DNA of 17,656 bases from Lentisphaera sp. (GTDB taxonomy: Bacteria > Verrucomicrobiota > Lentisphaeria > Victivallales > GWF2-50-93), in NCBI GenBank assembly GCA_020721745.1, contig DYMC01000025.1, positions 1 to 17,656 of the forward strand, in the 5' to 3' direction. A model generated the notes under the pieces. The model worked only from the letters and a program-made list of their open reading frames with translations, was not told the origin of the DNA and did not search any database. The position numbers and the translations under genes were made by a program. Shown piece by piece: positions 7,232 to 15,785 of this stretch. Within the stretch, counting starts at the first letter, position 1; every line of letters starts with the position of its first letter.

Positions 7232-8627
7232 ACAACGAGAAAAGGCATCATTTGTAATCGGGGTTGTCGCTATTTGTTTTTCTGCCGTAGCTGCAGCAAC
7301 AAGCTTACTAGGAGGAGCATGTTGCGGTTGGATGGGTTGGATATTTGCGTTTATGGGTTTTGTTCTCGCTATAGTTTCATTGAGTTTTAAGCCAAGTTCT
7401 CTTGGTTGGTGGGCTATTGGGCTTTCTGTTTTTTCTGTCATTTGGGTTATAGTATGCGCGATCTGGCTCAGCGCGTCCCTTGTTAACTTATCCGCCAAAT
7501 TGGAGGAGAATCTTAACAAAAACTTAAAAGAGAACAATTACGGAGTTCTGTTCAACAAGGAAAAAACTGAAAATTCAAATACAAACGAAAATCTTGACAA
7601 CCATATTGACGATTTAAAACAGCAACCGCTTCCGTCATTTCCAGAGCTTTCCGGTAAACCGAAAAGTGAACCTGATCTAAAAAGCCAATTAACTCAATCA
7701 GACATTGAAAATGCTATCAAAGGCGCAATACAGAAAGAGCTTCCTATGTATTTTAAAATAAAGGAAGCGACATTCGAAAATTTAGACAACATTGGGACGA
7801 GACAAAAAATAAAATTTAAGATTACCGTAGAAACGCAGGAAAATCTGTATAAAAGCGTAAACAGTAATTATGTTGTAGAAAAAATAATATCTGAAGTTGG
7901 TGGTGACCAAAGCAGAATGCAATCTTTAGTCGGCGATAAAACTTTCTATCTTTTAAATAAACAAGCTTCAGAAAGTTTCAATATGTATGGGAGTTTGCTT
8001 GCCAACAAATACTTAGACAAAATTGACGTTTCTTACGTCACATACGAGACTGATTTGCAAAACATTGGAACCCCAATTGTTACAGGCTTTGACCGTTCAT
8101 GCGTTGAAGCAGATATGTTTATAAAAAATACAATTGCCGAATTCAAGGATCGTAAAGTATCAGAAGAAGCCTTGAGGAAAAAAAAGATTGAAGAATTAAA
8201 TAAAGCTACATCCAAAGGGGTGATTTATTTAGGAATTTATAAATGGCGTGAATATGTTGAAAAAGTTATACTGAAGTTTGAAGAAAATGAATCTGATGGG
8301 AAAATAATAGTCTTTAAAATATTTGCCGTAAATTTTCCAGACGCTTATGTTAAATGCAAGGGATTTATTGATCTTGAACAAAATAACGACGAATTATCGA
8401 TCAAAGGTCAAACAATACAGCGAGTTGGCGGTGAAGTGAATACAAAAGACTGGAGAAATCGAGTTTATTATTTTTGGAATGACTTTAAACTATTTTATTC
8501 TGATGATCAGATTATTATTACGTTCCAGACGTTTGGTGACTCGGGTAAATTGACGACCGAAAAAATTATCACTGAAACAGAATATGCAAATTACTTGAAA
8601 AAAGTAAAACACGTAAAGAAAAGGTAA
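7221..8627 (+). CDS. Membrane-anchored protein of unknown function
   Basis: This 468-aa protein has a hydrophobic N-terminal region with about three transmembrane stretches (roughly residues 10-30, 35-55 and 60-90), including a small-residue and Cys-containing loop GGACCGWMGW. This part resembles DUF4190-type membrane domains. The remaining 370 residues are hydrophilic, Lys- and Asn-rich, with a polar linker at about 105-160 and then an alpha/beta-looking domain with no motif I recognise. The start ATG 7221 lies inside the end of the previous gene and is preceded by AAGGCGAG. Codon use is AT-rich, unlike the neighbouring conserved genes, which suggests horizontal acquisition of this pair. A sensor, anchoring or defence-associated role is possible but nothing in the sequence shows it. 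Confidence 0.75.
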   Translation: MTIEQREKASFVIGVVAICFSAVAAATSLLGGACCGWMGWIFAFMGFVLAIVSLSFKPSSLGWWAIGLSVFSVIWVIVCAIWLSASLVNLSAKLEENLNKNLKENNYGVLFNKEKTENSNTNENLDNHIDDLKQQPLPSFPELSGKPKSEPDLKSQLTQSDIENAIKGAIQKELPMYFKIKEATFENLDNIGTRQKIKFKITVETQENLYKSVNSNYVVEKIISEVGGDQSRMQSLVGDKTFYLLNKQASESFNMYGSLLANKYLDKIDVSYVTYETDLQNIGTPIVTGFDRSCVEADMFIKNTIAEFKDRKVSEEALRKKKIEELNKATSKGVIYLGIYKWREYVEKVILKFEENESDGKIIVFKIFAVNFPDAYVKCKGFIDLEQNNDELSIKGQTIQRVGGEVNTKDWRNRVYYFWNDFKLFYSDDQIIITFQTFGDSGKLTTEKIITETEYANYLKKVKHVKKR

Positions 8628-8724
8628 AACCCAAGCTCTACAAGGCTCAGGTGCCATCGTAAAACATCAGGGGGTACACCCGAATGGTGCCAAGTTGCTG
8701 CTGCGTGCATGATATTGTTTACAG

Positions 8725-8815
8725 GTAGGGCGCGATCGCCGATCGCGCCGATTGCGTTTTGGGTAGGGCGCGATCAGAGTTTACCCCGATTCTAATGATA
8801 TCGGGGTATCGCGCC
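8725..8815. repeat. Tandem palindromes with a 13-bp direct repeat
   Basis: GTAGGGCGCGATC occurs at 8725-8737 and again at 8763-8775. The first copy begins a near-perfect palindrome GGCGCGATCG-C-CGATCGCGCC (8729-8749) that contains the octamer GCGATCGC. The second begins a nested hairpin: GGCGCGAT (8767-8774) pairs with ATCGCGCC (8808-8815), and TACCCCGAT (8782-8790) with ATCGGGGTA (8800-8808). The rest of the gap 8628-8724 holds nothing I recognise beyond a direct GGTGCCA repeat. The palindromes lie between a + strand gene and a minus strand gene that converge, so they could slow transcription from both sides, but neither has a terminator T run. Confidence 0.6.
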
Positions 8816-8824
8816 GCCGGACGG

Positions 8825-8901
8825 CTCTCCTTTGGTTCTCCTTCGGTTCTCCTTCGGTTCTCCTTCGGTTCTCCTTCGGTTCTCCTTCGGTTCTCCTTCG
8901 G
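8825..8901. repeat. 11-bp tandem repeat array (6 perfect units plus 1 degenerate)
   Basis: The unit TTCTCCTTCGG is repeated without spacers at 8836-8901 in six identical copies, preceded by a degenerate copy at 8825-8835. The array is flanked by inverted arms GGACGGC (8819-8825) and GCCGTCC (8907-8913). The last unit runs into GGAGAA, giving a short hairpin TTCTCC-TTC-GGAGAA. An 11-bp period is close to one helical turn. Identical copies imply recent slippage and probable length variation between strains. It lies just downstream of the glycosidase stop codon. It is not a CRISPR: there are no spacers. Confidence 0.9.
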
Positions 8902-8946
8902 AGAATGCCGTCCCTGTTTTCCGCGTTCCAAGGGGCCGGGATATCC

Positions 8947-11900
8947 CTAGTTCCTCACCGAGATGAATGGCTTCGCGAAGAGTCCATACGGGAGCCGGAC
9001 ATAGTCGTCGGTCCAGCTGTTTTCATCCCGGAATTGCCCCGGTCCTGTCCATGTCGGATATTTGGTCTTGTTGTGGAGTGGTCCGAGGATGTTGCGTCTT
9101 GTTCCGACGACCTCGATTCCGATCCTGTTCACTCCCTTTTGGAGGCAGTCTCCGATTTCGACTTCGAAAGGGCTCCATGCGATTCTGCCCGCGAGTTTGC
9201 CGTTGACATGGATTTTCAGGAGGGAGCCGGCCCATTCCGGGACCTGGAGGAAATACCTTGGTGCCGTGTCTCCTATCTCGACCTCGGCCAGATACGTGAT
9301 CGAGCCGGTATAGGCCGGGAATCCCTGTTCGCACCAGTCTCCGGCGCGGAGCTTCTCCGGCAGGGCGCATATCGCGGCCAAGGGCGCCTTGCAGGAGGCG
9401 GTCCTTCGCCATTCCACGCCGAACTCGCCTGTGAAGTAGAGCGCCTCGAGCGCATCGTCCTTCGCATAGTCTGTGGAAAGTTCGAGCATGTTCTCTCCAT
9501 TCCTCAGCACGTGGGCGGGGACGTTCAGCTTCTTGAAGGAGTTGTCAATCCAGTAGCCCTCGCCGCCGTCGTGCCTGAGCTCGTAGCCATTCAGGCTGAT
9601 GGAGAAGCGCTCCGGCGCCTCCATGACCAGAGAGGATGGCGACGACGGAACTTCATCGGCGATGAATCTGTAGCGCAGGCGGACCGGGACCGTCTTCGGA
9701 TTTTTCTTCTTTTCATAGGTCCAGGGCTGGGCCATCTGGCCTCCTTGCCTCGGCCATCCGGCCTTCTCCCTCGCGATAGTGTCTATCCTGAGGATCTCTT
9801 CGGCCGGCATGAATTCTCCGCCCGCGATGGAGAACTCGGCATAGTCGAGAGGAAATGCGTTTGCTTCGTCCCTGAGAATCCTGAACTCGTCCGCTGGAAT
9901 CTCGATTCTGGCGGACTCCTTCGCGGCGGGCCGCTTCTTCGGCGACGCATCGGGTTTCGGATCAACCACGAAGAGACGGCTCCCGCAGCCGGACAAGGAC
10001 GTCTTCACTCTTACCGAATCGGTCCCGCGGACGAAGTCGGCAAGGGAGACCTCGCCGCTCTGCGGATCCCATTCCTGGACATCTCCGACGAAGGGAATCT
10101 CTACATCGAGAGGAACCGTCTCTGCCTTCTGCGTCGTCGAGCAAATGAAGACTATCGCCCTGCCCCCGGCATCCTTTCTCATCGTGTAGACGGACTTTGC
10201 GTATTCCTCGCCGGAGGATGTCCTGATCGAAACCCGTCTCGCGCCCTTGTCCTCCAGAATGGCTGCGATAATCGCGTCTTTCGAGAGCCTGACGATTTCC
10301 GCTCGCGGGAACAAGTTCGCGATCCTGTCGGACTCCTCGGCATCGAGCCTTTCCGGGAGGGATTCGACGAATATCAGGTTGCCTCCGCGGGCTGCGAATT
10401 TCGCAAGGGTTTCCGCGGTGCCGGCCCTCATTGTTGCAAGAGGTGGAACGATGATGGTGCTGTAGGATGACTTGCCTACCTTCAATCTCCCCTTCGAGGC
10501 GGCTCCATGCCGGGCGAGTATCTCCTCGTCAATGTACTCGAAGTCGAAATGGCCTTCGAGGAGTGTGGACTGGATTGATTCGAGCTTCTCGTCGAGCAGC
10601 GCCATCGGGCTTCTCTCCCCCTTGCCGTCCTTCTGCGGGAATTCCCAGCCATACCGCCCCGAGGGATTCTGGAAGGCAAGTCCCCATGCGCTCTCTATCG
10701 GGTGTATCACGCCGATGTCAATGACCGGGCGGCCCCGGGAGAGCATGGAAGCGACTCTCGCGAAATAGTCCTCGACAAGGCCGTAGTCCTTCCAGAAGGG
10801 CGACTGGAACGATATGGAGGCCGGGTAGTCCCGCTTCGCCTCGCCCTTCATGGTAACCCAGGAAAGATGCTGGCAGCGGAGGTTGACGCCCATGGCGGCC
10901 TGCCAGTCGCCGACGGCCTTGTGCTCGGCTAATGTGAAATGCCATCCGGTGCAGCCGTAGAGTTCGCTGAGCATCCACTTTCTGCCCATCTGGTTCAGGA
11001 CCGATGCGCACTGCTTCGCGGTCAGATACTCGGGGGGCCTTCCACCTTCCCTCTCCAGGACCTGCCCGCAGAGGATGTCAATGCCCGGAGCCTGCATGTA
11101 TTCGTAGAAACGCATGGCCGAGCCCACGGCTCTCGTCTGCGATCTGAGCGACTCCTCGCTGAGGACATGGCCGGTGTATAGAAGCCCGGCTTTTTCGCAG
11201 AAGTCGTATATCCTCTTCCCGAACGCACGGACGAAGAGGAGATTCGCTGTCTCGAAGTAGTCGTGGCGGGCCTTGGAGAAATCAGACTTTTTGAACCTGT
11301 ATACGAGCTCCGGGATGAAGTCGAGGATGTCGTAGCCGTATTTCCTCCTGAACGCCTGGGGTAGCCGGTCCGTCCAGGGCAGGCGCGAAACTCCATCGGA
11401 ACAGCCCAAGTGACCGTAGTTCGGCTCGTCGGTGAATATGCCAGGCATGAGTTTACCGAAATGAGCACCGCAATTTTTTTTGTAGGCCTTGTGCGTCACC
11501 TCTATGAACTTGTCCACGGCCTCCTCCGACATCGTGTCGAGATAGGTCTGGCCGTTATACCACGACGATGGCTCCTCGGGCTTGACCTGGCAATGGACTA
11601 TCGTGCAATCCCCGATGGACTTGATTTCGGCGCGGGATATTCTCCTGAAAGACTTCATCTCGTCTCCGTCGAGCTCGACTGCAAAGATCGCAAGGTGGTC
11701 TTTCGAGTATTTGTAGTCGCAGGCCCTCTGGGCGGCGACGTGGAGTGCTTTCATCCTGTATCTGGGGTTTTTCGTCACTATGCCTCCGGCCGCGCCGGAC
11801 GGCCATCTGTCCTCGTCGTATAGCCAGGCCTCCATGGAATTCTTGCGGCACTCGTCGGCGCAAGCATTTACGAGCTTGAACCATTCGTCCGAGAGATATT

Positions 11901-12084
11901 CGGTGGACAGCCCCGTCCGGGAGTGCATGAACGCTCCGCCCAGGCCCATCCGCTTCATGACGCGGAGCTGCCTTCGCAGTTCGGCCTCGTCAAGCTTTCC
12001 ATTCCATGCCCAGAAGGGCTTTCCGCGATATTCCGAAGGTGGATTGACGAAGCCTTCCGGCGCACTAAAATTCTTGCCAGCCAT
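8947..12084 (-). CDS. GH106-like glycoside hydrolase (alpha-L-rhamnosidase-type)
   Basis: This large 1045-aa protein looks like a cytosolic exo-glycosidase, because it starts MAGKNFSAPEGFVNPP with no signal peptide. The N-terminal barrel contains KPFWAWNGKLDEAELRRQL, MGLGGAFMHSRTGLSTEYLS and YDEDRWPSGAAGG, a pattern seen in GH106-like proteins. Candidate catalytic acids are Glu220 in GIFTDEPNYG and Glu374 in MLSELYGCTGWHF, both near the C-terminal ends of predicted barrel strands. The last 200 residues include a GH2-type sugar-binding jelly-roll (TYLAEVEIGD...RYFLQVPEWAGS...VNGKLAG). Substrate is inferred only at family level: rhamnose or a related deoxysugar or uronide. An excellent ribosome binding site, GAGGTGAT on the minus strand (12087-12094), fixes the ATG at 12084. 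It is divergent from an AraC-type regulator 60 bases away, which probably controls it. Confidence 0.8.
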   Translation of the reverse strand: MAGKNFSAPEGFVNPPSEYRGKPFWAWNGKLDEAELRRQLRVMKRMGLGGAFMHSRTGLSTEYLSDEWFKLVNACADECRKNSMEAWLYDEDRWPSGAAGGIVTKNPRYRMKALHVAAQRACDYKYSKDHLAIFAVELDGDEMKSFRRISRAEIKSIGDCTIVHCQVKPEEPSSWYNGQTYLDTMSEEAVDKFIEVTHKAYKKNCGAHFGKLMPGIFTDEPNYGHLGCSDGVSRLPWTDRLPQAFRRKYGYDILDFIPELVYRFKKSDFSKARHDYFETANLLFVRAFGKRIYDFCEKAGLLYTGHVLSEESLRSQTRAVGSAMRFYEYMQAPGIDILCGQVLEREGGRPPEYLTAKQCASVLNQMGRKWMLSELYGCTGWHFTLAEHKAVGDWQAAMGVNLRCQHLSWVTMKGEAKRDYPASISFQSPFWKDYGLVEDYFARVASMLSRGRPVIDIGVIHPIESAWGLAFQNPSGRYGWEFPQKDGKGERSPMALLDEKLESIQSTLLEGHFDFEYIDEEILARHGAASKGRLKVGKSSYSTIIVPPLATMRAGTAETLAKFAARGGNLIFVESLPERLDAEESDRIANLFPRAEIVRLSKDAIIAAILEDKGARRVSIRTSSGEEYAKSVYTMRKDAGGRAIVFICSTTQKAETVPLDVEIPFVGDVQEWDPQSGEVSLADFVRGTDSVRVKTSLSGCGSRLFVVDPKPDASPKKRPAAKESARIEIPADEFRILRDEANAFPLDYAEFSIAGGEFMPAEEILRIDTIAREKAGWPRQGGQMAQPWTYEKKKNPKTVPVRLRYRFIADEVPSSPSSLVMEAPERFSISLNGYELRHDGGEGYWIDNSFKKLNVPAHVLRNGENMLELSTDYAKDDALEALYFTGEFGVEWRRTASCKAPLAAICALPEKLRAGDWCEQGFPAYTGSITYLAEVEIGDTAPRYFLQVPEWAGSLLKIHVNGKLAGRIAWSPFEVEIGDCLQKGVNRIGIEVVGTRRNILGPLHNKTKYPTWTGPGQFRDENSWTDDYVRLPYGLFAKPFISVRN

Positions 12085-12111
12085 TGATCACCTCTTTTAT
12101 TTTTTTTCAAT

Positions 12112-12128
12112 GGCGATAAGTTAACGCC
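12112..12128. promoter_or_regulatory. 17-bp dyad in the divergent glycosidase/AraC promoter region
   Basis: The sequence GGCGATAAGTTAACGCC is a near-perfect palindrome: 7 of 8 base pairs match around the central G. It sits in the 60-base gap (12085-12144) between the start codons of two divergent genes. This is the right place for an operator that governs both. The short distance means the two promoters must overlap each other or the dyad. Binding by the neighbouring AraC-type protein is inferred from position; many AraC proteins use direct repeats instead. Confidence 0.4.
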
Positions 12129-12144
12129 TTAAAAAAGGGATTCC

Positions 12145-13068
12145 ATGATGGCAGTCTCAAAAGCTAGCACGAAAGTCTCAAAATTGCCCCGCAGGATGCC
12201 CTTCCCCGTCTCCGGCGACGAATTTCCTCTGATAGTGAACAGGCAGAATCCGCAGGGGCCGACCGACCGCCATTCGCACGACTTCGACGAACTCGTGGTG
12301 ATACTGGAGGGCAACGGGATGCACATCACGGAGAGGGGGAGGCGGCCGATCTACGCCGGGGATGTATTCCTTCTGCGGAAGGGCGAGAGGCATGGCTACT
12401 CCGACACGAAGGGGCTGAGGCTGGTCAACATCCTCTTCAAGGGCGAAAGGATTCTGGCCCTGAGGGACGAGTTCAGGAAGACGAGCGGATTCAACGCTCT
12501 GTTCAAGACGGAGCCTGCGATGCGCGGCAGCGAAAGCCAGCTGAGGCTCTCCCCGGAGCGCCTCCTCGAGGTCTCCCGCCTGATAGACCAGATGGAGGAG
12601 GAGCTGCGCGCACGGCAGGAGGCGTATCGGGTCTTCGCCAATTCATACTTCCTGCTGATCATCTCGCTTCTGTCAAGGGATTATTCGCGCTCCAGCCGCA
12701 AGGCGAAGGAGCCGGTCATGGGGCTTGCCCGCGCCATCAGCTTCATCGAGAGGAAGCACCGCGGACGGATGGACATCGCCAGGCTTTGCGAGGAGGCCTC
12801 GATGTCGCGCAGCACTTTCTTCCGCGAGTTCCGCAGAAGCACCGGGCTCAGCCCGATCAGATATCTTGCAAGGATACGGATATTCAGGGCGATGGACGAA
12901 ATCATCGAGTCCAGAGGGCGAATCACCGTGAAGGAGGCCGCTTTCAACGCCGGATTCAACGACAGCAACTATTTCGCCAGGCAATACAGGCGCGTGATCA
13001 ACGAGGCCCCGTCGCAGACCCGCAGGAGAGCCAGAGCATTCCACGCATCAAGCAAATGGCGCCAGTGA
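12145..13068 (+). CDS. AraC-family transcriptional regulator with cupin sensor domain
   Basis: This 307-aa protein is a DNA-binding sugar-responsive regulator. The N-terminal part is a cupin: RHSHDFDELVVILEGNGMHI with two or three metal- or ligand-facing His and Glu, then GDVFLLRKGERHGYSD. The C-terminal 105 residues hold two helix-turn-helix motifs: MDIARLCEEASMSRSTFFREF and ITVKEAAFNAGFNDSNYFARQY, the standard AraC/XylS pair. AAGGGA at 12135-12140 supports ATG 12145 or ATG 12148, three bases later. It lies head to head with the GH106-like glycosidase, so local control of that gene in response to its sugar product is the simplest reading. The two-component genes downstream start 97 bases later and need not be co-transcribed. 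Confidence 0.95.
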   Translation: MMAVSKASTKVSKLPRRMPFPVSGDEFPLIVNRQNPQGPTDRHSHDFDELVVILEGNGMHITERGRRPIYAGDVFLLRKGERHGYSDTKGLRLVNILFKGERILALRDEFRKTSGFNALFKTEPAMRGSESQLRLSPERLLEVSRLIDQMEEELRARQEAYRVFANSYFLLIISLLSRDYSRSSRKAKEPVMGLARAISFIERKHRGRMDIARLCEEASMSRSTFFREFRRSTGLSPIRYLARIRIFRAMDEIIESRGRITVKEAAFNAGFNDSNYFARQYRRVINEAPSQTRRRARAFHASSKWRQ

Positions 13069-13130
13069 ACTTCCTGCGGCGGGGATCGCTGGAAAACCCC
13101 TTGAAAAAACGCGCTCGCGTGCAATATTCC

Positions 13131-13149
13131 ATGCGACAAAAAGTCGCAT
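13131..13149 (+). other. Hairpin upstream of the histidine kinase gene
   Basis: ATGCGAC (13131-13137) and GTCGCAT (13143-13149) form a perfect 7-bp stem with an AAAAA loop, ending 16 bases before the kinase start. Just before it ACGCG-CT-CGCGT near 13109 is another short palindrome. The stem could end transcription from the AraC gene only weakly, as no T run follows. It may affect translation of the kinase. Confidence 0.35.
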
Positions 13150-13165
13150 AGGATGAACAATCGCC

Positions 13166-14341
13166 ATGCCCAGGAGAGAAAAGGAAAAGAAGATCGAGGA
13201 GATACTTGGACGGCTTGACGCATCCGAGAGGCGGGATTTCTTCCGCAGGCTGCGCGATGCCGACTTCCTGCATAGTGTCTTCGACAACATCCGCGAGGGG
13301 ATAGTTATTTTCGACCGCTTTCTGCAGATGCGTTTTGCGAATTTCGCGGCCCGCAGGATATTCTCGATGCCCGATGATTTCGACGGGCAGAAGATATCCT
13401 CGTATCTGAAGAATTTCGACTGGAAGGAGTTTCTGTCCAACTGCGAGAAGCGTTCGACCGGCATCTCCCGCCGGGAGATCGAGATAGACTACCCGGAACG
13501 CAAGCTGCTTCTTTTTTATGTGGTTCCGCAGGAGGACGAGAGGGACGCGTTCGTGGGGATATTCCACGACATAACGAAGATCACGGAGAAGACGCGGGAG
13601 GAGAACGAGAGACAGAGGAACGGCATGGTGTCGCTGCTCGCGGCCGGGGTCGCCCACGAGATAGGCAATCCGCTCAACTCCATCGCGATACATCTGCAGC
13701 TGCTCGAGAAGCGCATCGCGGGCAGGAGGAACAGCGCGAAGGAGGACATCGAGCTTCTGAACGTGGCGAAGCAGGAGATAACCCGCTTGGAGAACATCAT
13801 AAAGCGCTTCCTGCAGGCCCTGCGCATAGACAGCCCCTCCTTCTCGAGGTATGACATCAAGAGGCTGGTCATAGAGACGCTTAGCCTGATGAAGCCGGAC
13901 ATAGAAAGCAGGCGCGTGAAGGTGAACTGCGAAATATCCGACTCGATCCCGCCGCTGAGGGTGGACGGGGACCAGATCAAGCAGGCCTTCTTCAACATCG
14001 TCAAGAACGCGGTGGAATCCATGCAGGAGGGAGGCCGTCTGGACATCGCCTGCGCGGGCGGGGACGAGTTCGCAAGGATATCCTTCAAGGACAGCGGTAG
14101 TGGGGTCGCTCCGGAACTGATAGACAAGATATTCAATCCATACTTCACCACTAAGAAGACGGGCAGCGGACTCGGGCTGATGGTCGTTGACAGGATAGTC
14201 AAGGCGAACAACGGCAGGCTCAGCGTGGATTCGAGCCCGGAGACTGGAACGACGTTCACCGTGGAGCTTCCATTCTTCGACAAGAAGACGAAGCTGATCG
14301 GCGGGACGACACAGCAAAGGGAACTGGCCCAGGGCAACTAA
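13166..14341 (+). CDS. Soluble PAS histidine kinase (NtrB-like)
   Basis: This 391-aa sensor kinase has no transmembrane segment, so it senses a cytosolic signal. An N-terminal coiled or helical part (1-35) leads into a PAS domain (about 36-140) with FDNIREGIVIFDRFLQMRFAN. The phosphoacceptor helix is AAGVAHEIGNPLNSIAIH with His164. The ATP-binding domain shows the N box QAFFNIVKNAVESM, the G1 box DSGSGVAP, the F box IFNPYFTTKK and the G2 box GSGLGLMVV. All catalytic boxes are intact. The ATG at 13166 has only a weak AGGA about 12 bases upstream. The cognate NtrC-type regulator is encoded 66 bases downstream on the same strand. The ligand of the PAS domain cannot be read from sequence. Confidence 0.95.
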   Translation: MPRREKEKKIEEILGRLDASERRDFFRRLRDADFLHSVFDNIREGIVIFDRFLQMRFANFAARRIFSMPDDFDGQKISSYLKNFDWKEFLSNCEKRSTGISRREIEIDYPERKLLLFYVVPQEDERDAFVGIFHDITKITEKTREENERQRNGMVSLLAAGVAHEIGNPLNSIAIHLQLLEKRIAGRRNSAKEDIELLNVAKQEITRLENIIKRFLQALRIDSPSFSRYDIKRLVIETLSLMKPDIESRRVKVNCEISDSIPPLRVDGDQIKQAFFNIVKNAVESMQEGGRLDIACAGGDEFARISFKDSGSGVAPELIDKIFNPYFTTKKTGSGLGLMVVDRIVKANNGRLSVDSSPETGTTFTVELPFFDKKTKLIGGTTQQRELAQGN

Positions 14342-14407
14342 AACAAGTCTGATTAAACTTATCCACGGAGCATGACAGCAACTCAAACGCATAGAAGGAG
14401 AAAGTAA

Positions 14408-15769
14408 ATGGCTGGAAAGAAAAGAGACAGCATCCTCATAGTCGAAGACGAGAGGAACGTCCGAGAGGCGATGGCGAAGTTCCTGCGCCCCGACTACGAG
14501 GTCTGCATAGCGGAGGACGGGCTACGGGCGGTCAACATGCTGAAGAAAAACAACTACGACATAGTCCTCACGGACCTGATAATGCCCGGGGCGGACGGAT
14601 TCAGGGTCCTGGAGGAATGCCTCAGGAAATCGCCCCAGCCGTCATGCATAGTGATCAGCGCGCATTCCAGCGCGGAGAACGGATTCGAGGCGAAGAGCAA
14701 GGGCGCGGACGACTTCATAACCAAGCCGATAAATCTGGACTATCTCCAGGACACCATAAAACGCGCCCTCGACAAGAGGAAGCTGAAGGACGAGAACGTG
14801 GATCTCAAGAGACGCCTCCTCGAGAAGGACGTGACAAGGCAGATAATCGGAAATTCCGCCGCCATGCACGAGGTGATGGAGACTGTCAGGCAGGTCGCCC
14901 CGACACGCGCGACTCTGCTGATATCCGGCGAGAGCGGCACTGGCAAGGAACTTGTCGCCCGGGCGCTGCACGACCTGAGCGGGAGGAAGGGGCCTTTCGT
15001 CCCGGTCCATTGCGCGGCGCTGCCCACCAACCTCCTCGAGAGCGAACTCTTCGGGCACGAGAAAGGATCTTTCACGGGGGCTACCGAGCAGAGAAAGGGA
15101 CGCTTCGAGATCTCGGACGGGGGGACGCTCTTCCTCGACGAGATAGGCGAGATAGACCAGACCGTGCAGGTGAAGATACTCCGCGTCCTCGAGACGAGAA
15201 GCTTCGAGAGGGTCGGCGGCTCGGAGCGGATATTCACCGACGCAAGGGTGGTAGCGGCGACGAACAAGGACCTGAAGCAGCTCGTGGCCGACGGGAAATT
15301 CCGCGAGGATCTATTCTACAGGCTCTTCGTTGTTACGGTGACCCTTCCGACGCTGAGGGAACGGAGGGAAGATATCCCGCTTCTATTCAAGTCCTTCGTG
15401 GCGGAAATCGCGAAGGACAACGGCAAGACACTGGCCGGAGTGAGCGACTCGGCAATGAACGCCCTCTGCGCATACGACTGGCCGGGCAACATCCGCGAAC
15501 TGCGCAACTGCGCCGAGCGCATGGTGGTGCTGTCGAGAAAGGACATCCTCGACATAGACAGCGTCCCTCTTCACATAAAGGAGGGTCTCAGTCCGTCGGC
15601 AAGAAGAAAAATACTTGCCCCGTCCACCTTGGATCTGAACAGGAACGAGGAGAGCCTGATCCGGAAAGCCCTTGACGACACGGGATGGAACGTCTCGAAA
15701 GCCGCCAGGATGCTCGGCATCAGCCGCCGCACCCTCCACAGGAAGATAAATTCGCTGGGATTGAAGTAA
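14408..15769 (+). CDS. NtrC-family sigma-54 activator response regulator
   Basis: This 453-aa cytosolic protein receives phosphate from the upstream kinase and would drive sigma-54 promoters. The receiver domain (about 8-125) has the acidic pair in VEDERN, the phosphoacceptor Asp56 in VLTDLIMPG and Lys106 in ITKP. The AAA+ domain has Walker A GESGTGKE (174-181), the sigma-54 contact loop GSFTGA (220-225, where most relatives read GAFTGA) and Walker B LFLDEIGEI (241-249). The C-terminal Fis-type helix-turn-helix is WNVSKAARMLGISRRTLHRKI. AAGGAG at 14395-14400, 7 bases before the ATG, gives a strong ribosome binding site and fixes the start. It ends 16 bases from the convergent radical SAM gene. 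No obvious -24/-12 sigma-54 promoter was found in this window. Confidence 0.97.
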   Translation: MAGKKRDSILIVEDERNVREAMAKFLRPDYEVCIAEDGLRAVNMLKKNNYDIVLTDLIMPGADGFRVLEECLRKSPQPSCIVISAHSSAENGFEAKSKGADDFITKPINLDYLQDTIKRALDKRKLKDENVDLKRRLLEKDVTRQIIGNSAAMHEVMETVRQVAPTRATLLISGESGTGKELVARALHDLSGRKGPFVPVHCAALPTNLLESELFGHEKGSFTGATEQRKGRFEISDGGTLFLDEIGEIDQTVQVKILRVLETRSFERVGGSERIFTDARVVAATNKDLKQLVADGKFREDLFYRLFVVTVTLPTLRERREDIPLLFKSFVAEIAKDNGKTLAGVSDSAMNALCAYDWPGNIRELRNCAERMVVLSRKDILDIDSVPLHIKEGLSPSARRKILAPSTLDLNRNEESLIRKALDDTGWNVSKAARMLGISRRTLHRKINSLGLK

Positions 15770-15785
15770 ACCGGGCTATCTGGGA

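Noticed and set aside
8825..8901. Possible CRISPR array
   Set aside because: Units are 11 bp and directly adjacent, with no spacers and no cas genes nearby.
8719..8931. Minus-strand open frame encoding a Glu/Arg-rich repeat
   Set aside because: It is only the 11-bp tandem array translated; no ribosome binding site and no family match.
8905..10470. Long + strand open frame (521 codons) opposite the glycosidase
   Set aside because: Antisense to a gene with strong family motifs and a good ribosome binding site; its translation has no recognisable domain and looks like a high-GC shadow.
12998..14392. Long minus-strand open frame (464 codons) opposite the histidine kinase
   Set aside because: The + strand frame carries all kinase boxes; the minus frame has no motif and spans a gene boundary.
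14617..15675. + strand open frame (352 codons) inside the NtrC gene
   Set aside because: Out of frame with the conserved receiver and AAA+ motifs; its Arg- and Gly-rich product is typical of a shifted GC-rich frame.
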